Origin: Promicromonospora sp. AC04
GTDB lineage: Bacteria > Actinomycetota > Actinomycetes > Actinomycetales > Cellulomonadaceae
Reading direction: 5' to 3'
DNA length: 64,000 nucleotides
NCBI RefSeq assembly: GCF_003058225.1
Contig: NZ_QBUG01000002.1
Span: 743,774-807,773 of the forward strand
Within the stretch, counting starts at the first letter, position 1. Every line of letters starts with the position of its first letter. The notes under the pieces are model-generated. The model searched no databases, had not been told where the DNA came from, and saw only the letters and a list, made by a program, of their open reading frames with translations. This document shows, piece after piece, positions 37,073 through 46,045 of the stretch. A program made the translations under genes and the position numbers.

Positions 37073-38956
37073 ATGACAGCAGCGACGCTGCCTGCGCCCG
37101 ACGTCACCGACCGGGGCTTCTGGGCGTCCCAAAACGTTGCCGGACCCCTCGCCCCCACGCTCGCGGCGGCCGACGCCGAGCGCGGCACCCCCTGGCCGCA
37201 GACCCTCGCCTCGCAGTACGCCCGGTTCTTCCGGGACGGCGACCGCACGGTCTACGAGGGGCACGTCGCCGCCCGGCACGCACGCCTGACCCGCGCCACG
37301 CTGGCGGCGCTGCTCGACCCGCGCGCGGACCGCATCGACGAGGTGGTCGACGGCGTGCTGCTGCTGTGCGAGCAGTCGACCTGGTGCTGGGCCGCGCACG
37401 ACGACACGTTCGACCGCTTCGGCCGCGTCACGCCCACCGTCACCGAGCCGTACCTCGATCTCGGCGCCGGGGAGGTCGCCGCGCAGCTCGCGTGGATCGA
37501 CCACCTGCTCGGCCCTGCGCTCGACGAGCGCGCGCCCGGCGTGCGGTGGCGCCTCCGGTCGGAGACGCAGACCAGGGTGCTGCGTCCCTTCACCGAGCGG
37601 CGCGACTGGTGGTGGCTCGGCGTCGATCACCCGATCATGAACTGGAGCCCCTGGATCCAGGGCAACGTGCTCGCCGCCGGCCTCGCGCTGGAGGACGACC
37701 CCGACCGGCGTCGGGCGATCGCCGCGCTCGTCGCGGAGGGGATCGCCGCCTACTGGGCGTCGCTGCCCGCGGACGGCGGGGTGGACGAGGGCTACCACTA
37801 CTGGTGGCAGGGCGCCGCCCGCGCGCTCGAGGCGCAGGACCTGCTGGGGTTCGCCGGGATCGAGCCCGGACCGGAGGCGCTGGACCGTATCCGCGCGACC
37901 GTCGCCTTCCCGCACTCCATGCACCTCGGCGGCGACTGGTACGTCAACGTCGCCGACGGCGCCGCGCGACCGCTCGCGACCTGGCCCTGGAACGTCGTGC
38001 ACGGGTGGGCCCTGCGGGTGGGCGATCACGTCGCGGCCCAGCATGCGGCGTCGTACCGGGGGCTGCCGGGTGGCCTGTTCGACGAACGCGCCTCCCTTCC
38101 CCGCGCGGTCCGGATGCTGGCCGAGGCTGCGACAGGCTCAGGGCCACGCACCGGATGGGCAGACGGTCCGTCGACCGCGCCGCCCCTGGTGGGGCAGGCT
38201 TTCTTCCGGTCGACGGGGGTGGCCGTCGCGCGCTCGGCGCCCGGATCGGCACGCGGGCTCGCGGTGTCGGTCAAGGGCGGGCACAACGGCGAGAACCACA
38301 ACCACGTCGACGTGGGCTCGGTCATCGTGGCGGTCGACGGCGTGCCCCTCGTGGTCGACGCCGGCAAGCCCACCTACCGCGCCGGGACCTTCGGGCCGGA
38401 CCGGTACGAGCTGTGGGCCGTCCGCGGCGGCTGGCACAACGTCCCACGGATCCGCGGCGTGGAGCAGCCTCCTGGCCAGGAGTTCGCGGCTCGCGGCTTC
38501 GAGGTGTCGGACGCCGGCCCATGGAGCGCCCGGCTCGACCTGGCCGCGGCCTATCCGGTGGACGGGCTGGAGCACTGGTGGCGCGAGGTCACCCTGGACC
38601 CGGCCGGCGAGGCGGTGACCGTCGAGGATGCCTGGTCCTTCTCGAGCGCGGCCGGGGCACCGGACGGCCCTACGGCCTGGCACTGGCTGCTCGCCGGAGA
38701 CGTCACGCTCGCTCCCGGCCGGGCAGTGGTCCGGTTCTCGCCGGACCCGGCGGCGGGCCGCGCGCTCGCGATCGCCTGGGATCCTGACGTCGTCGACGCG
38801 GAGCTCGACGTGCGCGAGCTGGACGACCCAGAGCTGTCCGCCGTCTGGGGTGAACACCTGACCCGGCTGCGGCTCACGGCGCGCGCAGAGGCGCCGTCGG
38901 GCACGTTCCTGGTAACCATGGGACCCATCGGGTCAGGACCACAGGAGGTTGCATGA
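37073..38956 (+). CDS. heparinase II/III family protein (polysaccharide lyase-like)
   Basis: 627 residues, ATG with GGAGGAG six bases before. An alpha-toroid N-terminal half (YARFFRDGDRTVYEG, WIQGNVLAAGLALEDD, DEGYHYWWQGAARALE) is followed by a beta-sandwich half with VKGGHNGENHNHVDVGS and VDAGKPTYRAGTFG, the region that holds catalytic and metal His residues in the family. Relatives cleave heparin, alginate or other uronate-containing glycans by beta-elimination. No signal peptide, so it probably works on imported oligomers. It is coupled to the regulator gene (ATGA) and divergent from the transport operon. Confidence 0.9.
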   Translation: MTAATLPAPDVTDRGFWASQNVAGPLAPTLAAADAERGTPWPQTLASQYARFFRDGDRTVYEGHVAARHARLTRATLAALLDPRADRIDEVVDGVLLLCEQSTWCWAAHDDTFDRFGRVTPTVTEPYLDLGAGEVAAQLAWIDHLLGPALDERAPGVRWRLRSETQTRVLRPFTERRDWWWLGVDHPIMNWSPWIQGNVLAAGLALEDDPDRRRAIAALVAEGIAAYWASLPADGGVDEGYHYWWQGAARALEAQDLLGFAGIEPGPEALDRIRATVAFPHSMHLGGDWYVNVADGAARPLATWPWNVVHGWALRVGDHVAAQHAASYRGLPGGLFDERASLPRAVRMLAEAATGSGPRTGWADGPSTAPPLVGQAFFRSTGVAVARSAPGSARGLAVSVKGGHNGENHNHVDVGSVIVAVDGVPLVVDAGKPTYRAGTFGPDRYELWAVRGGWHNVPRIRGVEQPPGQEFAARGFEVSDAGPWSARLDLAAAYPVDGLEHWWREVTLDPAGEAVTVEDAWSFSSAAGAPDGPTAWHWLLAGDVTLAPGRAVVRFSPDPAAGRALAIAWDPDVVDAELDVRELDDPELSAVWGEHLTRLRLTARAEAPSGTFLVTMGPIGSGPQEVA

Positions 38957-40065
38957 CGGAGGAAGCGCCGCTCCCGAGCGAGCGTCGGGCGCGACTGATC
39001 GCGCGGGTGCGGGAGACCGGGTCCGCGCGCGTGAGCGACCTGTCGCGCGTGCTCGGCGTGACGCCCGTGACCGTGCGGCGCGACCTCGCCCTGCTCGTCG
39101 CGGACGGCACGCTGGAGAAGGTGCACGGCGGCGCCCGGATCCCGGCCCGCGCGGCCGGCATGTCCACCGGCGCCACCACCGGCATCGGAATGCCCGCGGT
39201 GACACCCGCCGACGACGCCGGGCAGCTGACCATCGGCATGGTCGTGCCCTCTATCGACTACTACTGGCCCGAGGTGATCCGAGGAGTGCGGGACGCCGCG
39301 CACGGGACGGCGCGGCTGATCCTGCGCGGCGGGTCGTACGACGTCGACCAGGTGCGGCGCCAGGTCGCGGCGCTCGTCGGGGACGACGGCGGCCCGGGTG
39401 TCGACGGCCTCCTCGTGGCGCCGCCCGTCGACGGGCCCGATGCCGCCGAGCTGGGCGAGTGGCTCGCCGGGCTGAACCTGCCGGTGGTGCTCATGGAGCG
39501 GCGGCTGGCGGCGGGCCCGTACCGCGAGCCGCTGGAGTCGGTAGCGACCGACCACGCGCTCGGCTCCGGCACCGCGGCGCGGCACCTCGCGGAGCGCGGG
39601 CACCAGCGGGTGGGGCTGGTGACGTCGCGGACCAGCCCGACGTCGGCCGCCGTCCGGCGCGGTTTCCTCGCGGTGACGGACGAGCTGGGGCTCGACGTCA
39701 TCCTCGACCTGGAGACCGTGCCGCTGTCCGACGCCGGATGGGCCGACGAGGCCGCCGCCGTGCTGGACCGGTGCGCGGAAACGGGCGTGACGGCGCTCCT
39801 GGTGCACTCCGACAAGGAGGCGATCTCGCTGGTGGAGCGGGCGCAGGAGCGCGGCGTGCGGGTGCCGGCGAACCTAGCCGTCGTCGCCTACGACGACGAG
39901 GTGGCCGGGCTGGCGGATCCGCCGCTCACCGCGGTGCGGCCGCCCAAGGCGACGATCGGAGCGGGCGCCATGGAGCTGCTGGCGCGGCGGCTGGAGGTCG
40001 GCGACGACCGCCCGATGCACCGCGTGGAGCTGAGCCCCCGGCTGGTGATCCGCTCCTCGACGTAG
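38953..40065 (+). CDS. DeoR-type HTH fused to a LacI-type sugar sensor
   Basis: 370 residues; ATG overlaps the heparinase stop. The first 65 residues are a DeoR winged helix (ERRARLIARVRETGSARVSD, LGVTPVTVRRDLALL, GTLEKVHGGA), while residues about 90-365 are a LacI/periplasmic-binding sensor (TIGMVVPSIDYYWPEVIRG, GHQRVGLVTSRTSPTSAAV, VVAYDDEVAGLADPPLTAVRPP). It therefore reads DNA like a DeoR protein but senses a free sugar like LacI. It likely controls the divergent operons at 36903 and 37073 through the repeated TTCCGAT/ACGATC elements. Confidence 0.92.
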   Translation: MTEEAPLPSERRARLIARVRETGSARVSDLSRVLGVTPVTVRRDLALLVADGTLEKVHGGARIPARAAGMSTGATTGIGMPAVTPADDAGQLTIGMVVPSIDYYWPEVIRGVRDAAHGTARLILRGGSYDVDQVRRQVAALVGDDGGPGVDGLLVAPPVDGPDAAELGEWLAGLNLPVVLMERRLAAGPYREPLESVATDHALGSGTAARHLAERGHQRVGLVTSRTSPTSAAVRRGFLAVTDELGLDVILDLETVPLSDAGWADEAAAVLDRCAETGVTALLVHSDKEAISLVERAQERGVRVPANLAVVAYDDEVAGLADPPLTAVRPPKATIGAGAMELLARRLEVGDDRPMHRVELSPRLVIRSST

Positions 40066-40085
40066 CCCCCTGGGCGGGTACCGGT

Positions 40086-41558
40086 TCAGAACACGTGCAG
40101 TTCCGTGCTGTCGCGGACCACGGTCCGCAGGCCCGCGAGCGTGCTCGGCCCGACGCCGGACGCGCGCGCCTGGACCAGGACGTTGCCGAGCGCCGTCGCC
40201 TCGGCCGGGCCGACCACGACGGGGAGCCCGGTCGCCTCCGCCGTGAGCCGGTTGAGCAGCTCGTTCTGCGAGCCGCCACCCACCACGTGCACGGCCCGGA
40301 TCTCGATCCCGGCCAGCTCGCCGGCCTGCCGGACCACCCGGGCGTAAGCGGCCGCCAGGCTGTCCAGCACCACCCGGGCCAGTGCCGCCCGGGTCTCGGG
40401 CGCCTCCGCCCCGGAGCGCCGGATCGCCGCAAGCACCCGGGCCGGCATGCCGCCGGGGGCCAGGAACTCGTCGCCGTCCACGGCCAGGAGGCACCGGCCG
40501 CCCGGCTCGGCCGCCGCCTCGGTGAGCAGCACACCGAGGTCGACCGGAGGGCCCTCGCCCCGCGAAGCGTCCACCGTCCACTCCCGGACGCACTCGTCCA
40601 GGACCCACAGGCCGGTGACGTTGCGCAGGTACCTGACGGTGCCGTCGACGCCCAGCTCGTTGGTGAAGTTCGCCGTGCGGCTCGCGTCGGTGAGCACGGG
40701 CCCGGGCAGCTCCACCCCGACCAGGGACCAGGTCCCGGAGGAGATGTAGGCGGCGGTCCCGTCCTCCGGCAGCGGCGTCCCGACCACCGCGGACGCCGTG
40801 TCGTGGGAGGCCACCGCGAACACCGGGACCGGGCCGAGACCCGTCGCCTCGCGCACGGCGTCCGTCAGGGGACCGACCACGGTCCCCGGCTCCACGAGCT
40901 CCGGAAGCAGCTCGCCCAGCCCGGTCAGCCCGGGGTGCTCGGCGCCCAGCCGGTCCAGCAGCTCGGCCGACCAGGTGCGCGACCGGGCGTCGAGCAGCCC
41001 CGTGGTGGACGCGTTCGTCACCTCCGCGACCTGCCGCCCGGTCAGCCGGTACGTGATGAGGTCGGGCACGAGCAGCAGCCGGGAGGCGAGCGCCCACTCG
41101 GCCGAGCCCGGCCCGCCGTCGGCCCCCGCCACGAGCTGGAACTCCGTGGTGAACGGCAGGTGCTGCAGCCCGTTGACGGCGTAGTGCCCGGCGAAGGAGA
41201 TCCGCTCGTAGACCCGGTCCGCGACCCCCTCCGTCCGGGCGTCCCGGTAGCTCCACGGGTCCCCCACGAGCTCGCCGTCAGGACCGAGCAGGCCGTAGTC
41301 GATCGCCCACGAGTCCACCCCGATCCCGCGGACCTCGACCCCGGTCTGTGCAGCCAGGGTGCCCGCGGAGCGCAGCCCGTCGAGGATTCCTGCCCACAGC
41401 GCCTCGACGTCCCAGCGCAGGCCGTCACCGGAGTCCACCGGGCCGTTGGGGAACCGGCCGCACTCGACCAGCTCGACCCGCCCGCCGTCGAGCACACCGA
41501 GCATGACCCGGCCGCTGGTCGCCCCCAGGTCGATCGCGACGAACCCCGACTCGCTCAC
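40086..41558 (-). CDS. rhaB: rhamnulokinase
   Basis: 490 residues from GTG 41558, overlapping the rhaEW stop. FGGY kinase motifs are seen: IDLGATSGRVMLG at the N-terminus, the sugar-site segment VDSWAIDYGLLGPDG, the ATP-site YISSGTWSLVG and VVGGGSQNELLNRL. It phosphorylates L-rhamnulose at C1 with ATP. Last gene of the rhaI-rhaEW-rhaB operon. It ends 20 bases from the convergent DeoR-LacI gene; no good hairpin is seen in the gap. Confidence 0.95.
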   Translation of the reverse strand: MSESGFVAIDLGATSGRVMLGVLDGGRVELVECGRFPNGPVDSGDGLRWDVEALWAGILDGLRSAGTLAAQTGVEVRGIGVDSWAIDYGLLGPDGELVGDPWSYRDARTEGVADRVYERISFAGHYAVNGLQHLPFTTEFQLVAGADGGPGSAEWALASRLLLVPDLITYRLTGRQVAEVTNASTTGLLDARSRTWSAELLDRLGAEHPGLTGLGELLPELVEPGTVVGPLTDAVREATGLGPVPVFAVASHDTASAVVGTPLPEDGTAAYISSGTWSLVGVELPGPVLTDASRTANFTNELGVDGTVRYLRNVTGLWVLDECVREWTVDASRGEGPPVDLGVLLTEAAAEPGGRCLLAVDGDEFLAPGGMPARVLAAIRRSGAEAPETRAALARVVLDSLAAAYARVVRQAGELAGIEIRAVHVVGGGSQNELLNRLTAEATGLPVVVGPAEATALGNVLVQARASGVGPSTLAGLRTVVRDSTELHVF

Positions 41559-43630
41559 CGCAGGAACGCCGCTGCCACGCCCGCGTCGACAGGCACGTGC
41601 AGGCCGGTCGTGTGCGAGAAGTCGGAGGTGCACAGCGCGAAGACGGCGGCCGCCACGTTGTCGGGCAGCACCTCTCGCTTGAGCAGCGTGCGCTGCGCGT
41701 AGAACTCGCCGAGCTTCTCCTCCGGCACCCCGTACACCGCCGCCCGGTTGGCGCCCCAGCCGGACGCGAAGATGCCCGACCCGCGCACCACTCCGTCCGG
41801 GTTGACGCCGTTCACGCGGATCCCGTGCTCGCCGAGCTCGGCTGCCAGCAGGCGCACCTGGTGCGCCTGGTCGGCCTTGGTCGCGGAGTACGCGATGTTG
41901 TTCGGCCCGGCGAACACGGAGTTCTTCGAGGAGATGTAGACGATGTCACCGCCCATGCCCTGGTCCACCAGCACCCGCGCCGCTTCACGTGAAACCAGGA
42001 ACGACCCCTTGGCCATGACGTTGTGCTGCAGGTCCCAGTCGGCCTCGGTGGTGTCGAACAGCGAACGCGACAGGGACAGCCCGGCGTTGTTCACCACGAG
42101 GTCGACGCCGCCGAACGCAAGCACGGCCTCCCGCACCCCGGCCTGCACCGCCGCCTCGGAGGACACGTCCACGGCCACACCGATCGCGACGTCCGCCGAC
42201 CCGAGCTCCGCTGCCGCCGCGGACGCCTTCTCGGCGTCCAGGTCCGCGACCACTACGCACGCGCCCTCGGCGGCCAGCCGCGTCGCGATCGCCTTGCCGA
42301 TGCCCGACGCCGCCCCGGTCACCAGCGCGATCCGCGTCGCCAGCGGCTTGGGCGCGGGCATCCGCTGCAGCTTCGCCTCCTCGAGCGCCCAGTACTCGAT
42401 GCGGAACTTCTCGTGCTCCGCGATGGGCGCGTAGGTCGAGATGGTCTCGGCCCCGCGCATCACGTTGATCGCGTTGACGTAGAACTCGCCGGCCACGCGC
42501 GCCGTCTGCTTGTTCCGGCCGTACGAGAACATGCCCACGCCGGGGACCAGCACGATCGCAGGGTCGGCGCCGCGCATCGCGGGCGGCTCCTCGCCGCGCG
42601 CCCGCGCGGCCCCCGCGCCCCGCTCGTAGTACGCCGCGTAGTCGGCGCGGTAGGCGGTGTGCGCGGCGCGCAGGGCGGCAACGGTCTCCTCCACGGTGGC
42701 CGACGTCGGGACGTCGACCACCAGCGGCTTCACCTTGGTGCGCAGGAAGTGGTCGGGGCACGAGGTGCCCAGCTCGGCGAGCGGCACCAGCCGCTCCCGG
42801 GCCACGAACTCCAGCACGGCCGCCGAGTCGGTGAAGTGGCCGACCTGCGGGGCGTCGATGCTGGCCAGGCCCCGGATCACGGGGGCGAGCGCAGCGGCAC
42901 GGGCGCGCCGCTCGTCGTCGGGCAGGGGCTCGTAGCCCGGCCGCGGGGCACCGAACGGGTGGACGTCCCGGGTCGCGGCCCGGGCGGCGATGAACTCCTC
43001 GGCCCGCCGGATGATGTCCAGCGACCGCTCCTCCGCCTCGCCCGAGGTGTCGCCCCAGGCGGTGATCCCGTGCCCGCCGAGGATGCAGCCGACCGCCTGC
43101 GGGTTGGCCGCCTTGATGGCCGCGATGTCGAGGCCGAGCTGGAAGCCCGGCCGGCGCCACGGCACCCACACGACCTCGCCGCCGAAGATCTCGGCGGTCA
43201 GCTTCTCGCCGTCGGCCGCCGCGGCGATCGCGATGCCGGCATCGGGGTGCAGGTGGTCCACGTGGGGCGCGTCGACCAGACCGTGCATAGCGGTGTCGAT
43301 CGACGGCGCCGCACCGCCCTTGCCGTGCAGGCAGTAGTCGAACGCGGCGACCATCTCGTCCTCGCGCTCCTCACCCGGGTACACGTCCACCAGGGCACGC
43401 ATCCGGTCCAGCCGCAGCACGGCCAGACCCTGCTCGGTGAGCGTGCCGAGGTCACCGCCGGAGCCCTTGACCCACAGCAGCTCGACGGCCTCGCCCGTCA
43501 CGGGATCGGTGGCGGTCCCCTTCGCGGACGTGTTGCCGCCCGCGTAGTTGGTCACCCGCGGGTCGGACCCCAGCCGGTTCGACCGCCCCACGAGCTCCCG
43601 GACCGCGCCGTTCTGGACGACGTCGTTCAT
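41555..43630 (-). CDS. rhaEW: bifunctional rhamnulose-1-phosphate aldolase/lactaldehyde dehydrogenase
   Basis: 691 residues; ATG 43630 overlaps the rhaI stop (ATGA), with ATG 43639 as alternative. The N-terminal class II aldolase domain (NYAGGNTSAKG, VKGSGGDLGTL, HVDHLHPDAGIA, ILGGHGITAWG) carries zinc His residues. The C-terminal short-chain dehydrogenase (ALVTGAASGIGKAIA, VVNNAGLSLSRS, YISSKNSVFAG, YSATKADQAHQ) has the Ser-Tyr-Lys set. It splits L-rhamnulose 1-phosphate to dihydroxyacetone phosphate and L-lactaldehyde, which the second domain oxidises. Standard member of the bacterial rhamnose pathway. Confidence 0.95.
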   Translation of the reverse strand: MNDVVQNGAVRELVGRSNRLGSDPRVTNYAGGNTSAKGTATDPVTGEAVELLWVKGSGGDLGTLTEQGLAVLRLDRMRALVDVYPGEEREDEMVAAFDYCLHGKGGAAPSIDTAMHGLVDAPHVDHLHPDAGIAIAAAADGEKLTAEIFGGEVVWVPWRRPGFQLGLDIAAIKAANPQAVGCILGGHGITAWGDTSGEAEERSLDIIRRAEEFIAARAATRDVHPFGAPRPGYEPLPDDERRARAAALAPVIRGLASIDAPQVGHFTDSAAVLEFVARERLVPLAELGTSCPDHFLRTKVKPLVVDVPTSATVEETVAALRAAHTAYRADYAAYYERGAGAARARGEEPPAMRGADPAIVLVPGVGMFSYGRNKQTARVAGEFYVNAINVMRGAETISTYAPIAEHEKFRIEYWALEEAKLQRMPAPKPLATRIALVTGAASGIGKAIATRLAAEGACVVVADLDAEKASAAAAELGSADVAIGVAVDVSSEAAVQAGVREAVLAFGGVDLVVNNAGLSLSRSLFDTTEADWDLQHNVMAKGSFLVSREAARVLVDQGMGGDIVYISSKNSVFAGPNNIAYSATKADQAHQVRLLAAELGEHGIRVNGVNPDGVVRGSGIFASGWGANRAAVYGVPEEKLGEFYAQRTLLKREVLPDNVAAAVFALCTSDFSHTTGLHVPVDAGVAAAFLR

Positions 43631-44802
43631 GCTCCCCATCCTGCCTGCGCGCCACCGACGCGCTCGCTCGCGATCTTCTCGGCATAGCCCGACGCCGCGA
43701 AGGCGGCAGTCGGGTTCGGGTCCAGGCCCATCTCCTCGCGCACCTGCGCGACGAGCGGGCGGACGTCGGTGTCGTACGCGTCCATGAGCACGCCGTGCGC
43801 GCCGAGCACGTCACCGGACAGCTGGGCCGCCGTGAGCGCCTCGACGTCGACGAGCAGCGCCTTGGCCGTCGCCTCCTGGACGTTCATGACGGACCGGATC
43901 TGGGCGGGGATCTTCGGCTCGATGTTGTGGCACTGGTCGAGCATGAAGTTCACGCCGCTGTCCGGGGCGTGCGCCCCGGCGGACACGATCTCGTGCATGA
44001 TCCGGAAGAGCTGGAACGGGTCCGCGGCGCCGACCATGAGGTCGTCGTCGGCGTAGAACCGGCTGTTGAAGTCGAAGGCGCCGAGCCGGCCCTGGCGCAG
44101 CAGCTGCGCCACGATGAACTCGATATTGGTGCCGGGCGCGTGGTGGCCCGTGTCGAGCACCACCTTCGCCCGGTCGCCCAACGCCATGACGTGCAGCAGG
44201 GACGTGCCCCAGTCCGGGACGTCGGTCACGTAGAACGCAGGCTCGAAGAACTTGTACTCGAGCACCATGTGCTGGTCGTCGTCGAGCGCGGCGTAGATCT
44301 GGGCCAGGGACTCGGCGATCCGGTCCTGACGGGCCCGGATCGAGTCCTGGCCGGGGTAGTTGAGGCCGTCGGACAGCCAGACCTTGAGGTCCTTGGACCC
44401 CGTGGCGCGCATGACGTCGATGCACTGCTTGTGGTGGTCCACGGCCTTGGCCCGCACCCGCGGGTCGGGGTGGGCGAGCGAGCCCAGCATGAAGTCCTCG
44501 TCCTGGAAGACGTTGGAGTTGATCATGCCGATCTGCACGCCCAGGTCGGCGGCGTGCCGGGCGAGACCGGAGAAGTCGTCGACGAGGTCCCAGGGGATGT
44601 GCAGGCTGACCCGCGGCGCGACGCCGGTGTACTGGTGCACCTGGGCAGCGTCAGCGATCTTCTCGAACGGGTCGCGCGGCACGCCCGGCTGGCTGAAGAC
44701 CTTGAACCTCGTGCCCGAGTTGCCGAAGGCCCAGGACGGCAGCTCGATCGTCTGCTGCCGGAGCGCGGACCTGGCCGCCTCGACACGTGTGGATGCCGCC
44801 AT
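43627..44802 (-). CDS. rhaI: L-rhamnose isomerase
   Basis: 391 residues from ATG 44802, with AGAGGA just upstream. The TIM-barrel metal-binding segments are visible: LEYKFFEPAFYVTDVPDWG, VLDTGHHAPGTNIEF and DFNSRFYADDDLMVGA. It converts L-rhamnose to L-rhamnulose and belongs to the RhaI (xylose-isomerase-like) type, not E. coli RhaA. First gene of rhaI-rhaEW-rhaB. The operator TGAAACGATTCA lies 40 bases upstream, so the rhamnose LacI regulator controls it. Confidence 0.95.
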   Translation of the reverse strand: MAASTRVEAARSALRQQTIELPSWAFGNSGTRFKVFSQPGVPRDPFEKIADAAQVHQYTGVAPRVSLHIPWDLVDDFSGLARHAADLGVQIGMINSNVFQDEDFMLGSLAHPDPRVRAKAVDHHKQCIDVMRATGSKDLKVWLSDGLNYPGQDSIRARQDRIAESLAQIYAALDDDQHMVLEYKFFEPAFYVTDVPDWGTSLLHVMALGDRAKVVLDTGHHAPGTNIEFIVAQLLRQGRLGAFDFNSRFYADDDLMVGAADPFQLFRIMHEIVSAGAHAPDSGVNFMLDQCHNIEPKIPAQIRSVMNVQEATAKALLVDVEALTAAQLSGDVLGAHGVLMDAYDTDVRPLVAQVREEMGLDPNPTAAFAASGYAEKIASERVGGAQAGWGA

Positions 44803-44841
44803 GGCGTCCTCTCTCTCCCGCACACCCTCGTGCGCATATCT

Positions 44842-44853
44842 TGAAACGATTCA
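44842..44853. promoter_or_regulatory. LacI operator TGAAACGATTCA upstream of rhaI
   Basis: Same CG-centred palindrome type as at 4568, 49718 and 51876. It lies upstream of the rhaI start, overlapping the expected promoter on the minus strand. Confidence 0.65.
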
Positions 44854-44946
44854 TTGGGAGCCTATTCCGACGACGCCGCACGGTCAAGGTCTCCGACCGG
44901 CCCCGGCCGCGCCGCCGGCCCTCCCGATCTCGCGAATGACGCTCGT

Positions 44947-44998
44947 ACCCAGCGATCTGGCCCGGGACTCTCGTGAGTCTCGGGCCAGATCACTGGGT
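44947..44998. terminator. 24-bp-arm hairpin terminator after the rhamnose ABC operon
   Basis: Arms 44947-44970 and 44975-44998 pair at 22 of 24 positions around a four-base loop (TCGT). It lies 20 bases past the stop of the solute-binding protein on the minus strand and shields rhaI from read-through. Confidence 0.75.
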
Positions 44999-45017
44999 GG
45001 AAGGCTGCTCGAACAGG

Positions 45018-46034
45018 TCAGAAGTCGAAGTCCGCGATGTTGCTCGCGTCGTAGACGTACGGCTCGCCGAGCAGCACCTCGCCGTCGGCCCCCACGGTGT
45101 ACTCACCGAGGCGGCCGGCCTCGAAGGTGTCGCCCTCCTCGCCCGTGATGTCGCCCGCCACGAGAGCCGCGGCGGCCTGCGTCGCCAGGTAGCCCAGGTC
45201 GGTCGGGTTCCACAGCGCGAACGCCTCGACGGTGCCGTCCTCGACGTACTCGCGCATCTGGTTGGGCGTGCCGAGTCCGGTGACCGCGACCTTGCCCTTG
45301 TACTCCGACGTCGATACGTAGCGTGCCGCCGCGGCGATGCCGACGGTCGTGGGCGAGACGATCCCCTTGAGGTCCGGGTGCGACTGCAGCAGCGCCGCCG
45401 TCTTGTCGAACGAGGTCTGGTCGTCGTCGTCGCCGTAGGCGGTCTCGACGAGCTCGATGTCCGGGTAGTCGGAGGCGAGCTTCTCCTCCATGATCGCGAT
45501 CCACGCGTTCTGGTTGGTCGCGTTGGCGGACGCCGACAGGATAGCGATCTCGCCCTTGCCGCCGATCTGGTCGGAGATCAGCTCGAGCTGCTTGTCCGCG
45601 ATGCCCTCGGCGGAGGCCTGGTTGACGAACAGGTCGCGGAACTGCGGCTCGGTGTCCGAGTCGAACGTGACGACCTTGGTGCCCGCCGACCGCGCCTCGT
45701 CCAGCGCGTCGCCGATCGCCGTCGGGTCGTTGGCCGACACCACCAGCGCGCTGACGCCCTGCTGGGCCGCGGTGTTGATGAACGGCACCTGGGCGTCGGG
45801 CGAGGCGGTGTCCGGCCCGACCTCCTCGACCGTGGCGCCCAGCTCCTCGGCAGCCTCCTGCGCGCCCGCCGTCGACGCCTCGAAGTACGGGTTGCCCAGG
45901 TTCTTGGGCAGCATGGTTATGGTGACGTCGGCGGTGCCGCCGCCACCGCCGTCGTCCCCGCCCGAACCGCAGGCGGACAGGCCCAGCGCGAGCACAGCGG
46001 CCGTGCCGGCCGCGAGCACAGATGTGAACTTCAT
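45018..46034 (-). CDS. rhaS: rhamnose ABC transporter substrate-binding protein
   Basis: 338 residues; ATG with GGGAG six bases before. Lipobox LGLSAC, then a Gly/Asp linker and a ribose-binding-type (family 2) fold: MLPKNLGNPYFEASTAGAQ, VSANDPTAIGDALDEA, TFDSDTEPQFRDLFV, FALWNPTDLGYL. It matches the RhaS group of rhamnose binders. It follows the ATPase and both permease genes in one operon and next to rhaI-rhaEW-rhaB, so L-rhamnose as the ligand is well supported by context. Confidence 0.92.
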   Translation of the reverse strand: MKFTSVLAAGTAAVLALGLSACGSGGDDGGGGGTADVTITMLPKNLGNPYFEASTAGAQEAAEELGATVEEVGPDTASPDAQVPFINTAAQQGVSALVVSANDPTAIGDALDEARSAGTKVVTFDSDTEPQFRDLFVNQASAEGIADKQLELISDQIGGKGEIAILSASANATNQNAWIAIMEEKLASDYPDIELVETAYGDDDDQTSFDKTAALLQSHPDLKGIVSPTTVGIAAAARYVSTSEYKGKVAVTGLGTPNQMREYVEDGTVEAFALWNPTDLGYLATQAAAALVAGDITGEEGDTFEAGRLGEYTVGADGEVLLGEPYVYDASNIADFDF

Positions 46035-46045
46035 CGTTCGTCTCC

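Noticed and set aside
38130..38145. GCGACAGGCTCAGGGC, resembling a known intergenic repeat half, inside the heparinase gene
   Set aside because: Only a half with no partner arm, and it fits the coding frame without disruption.
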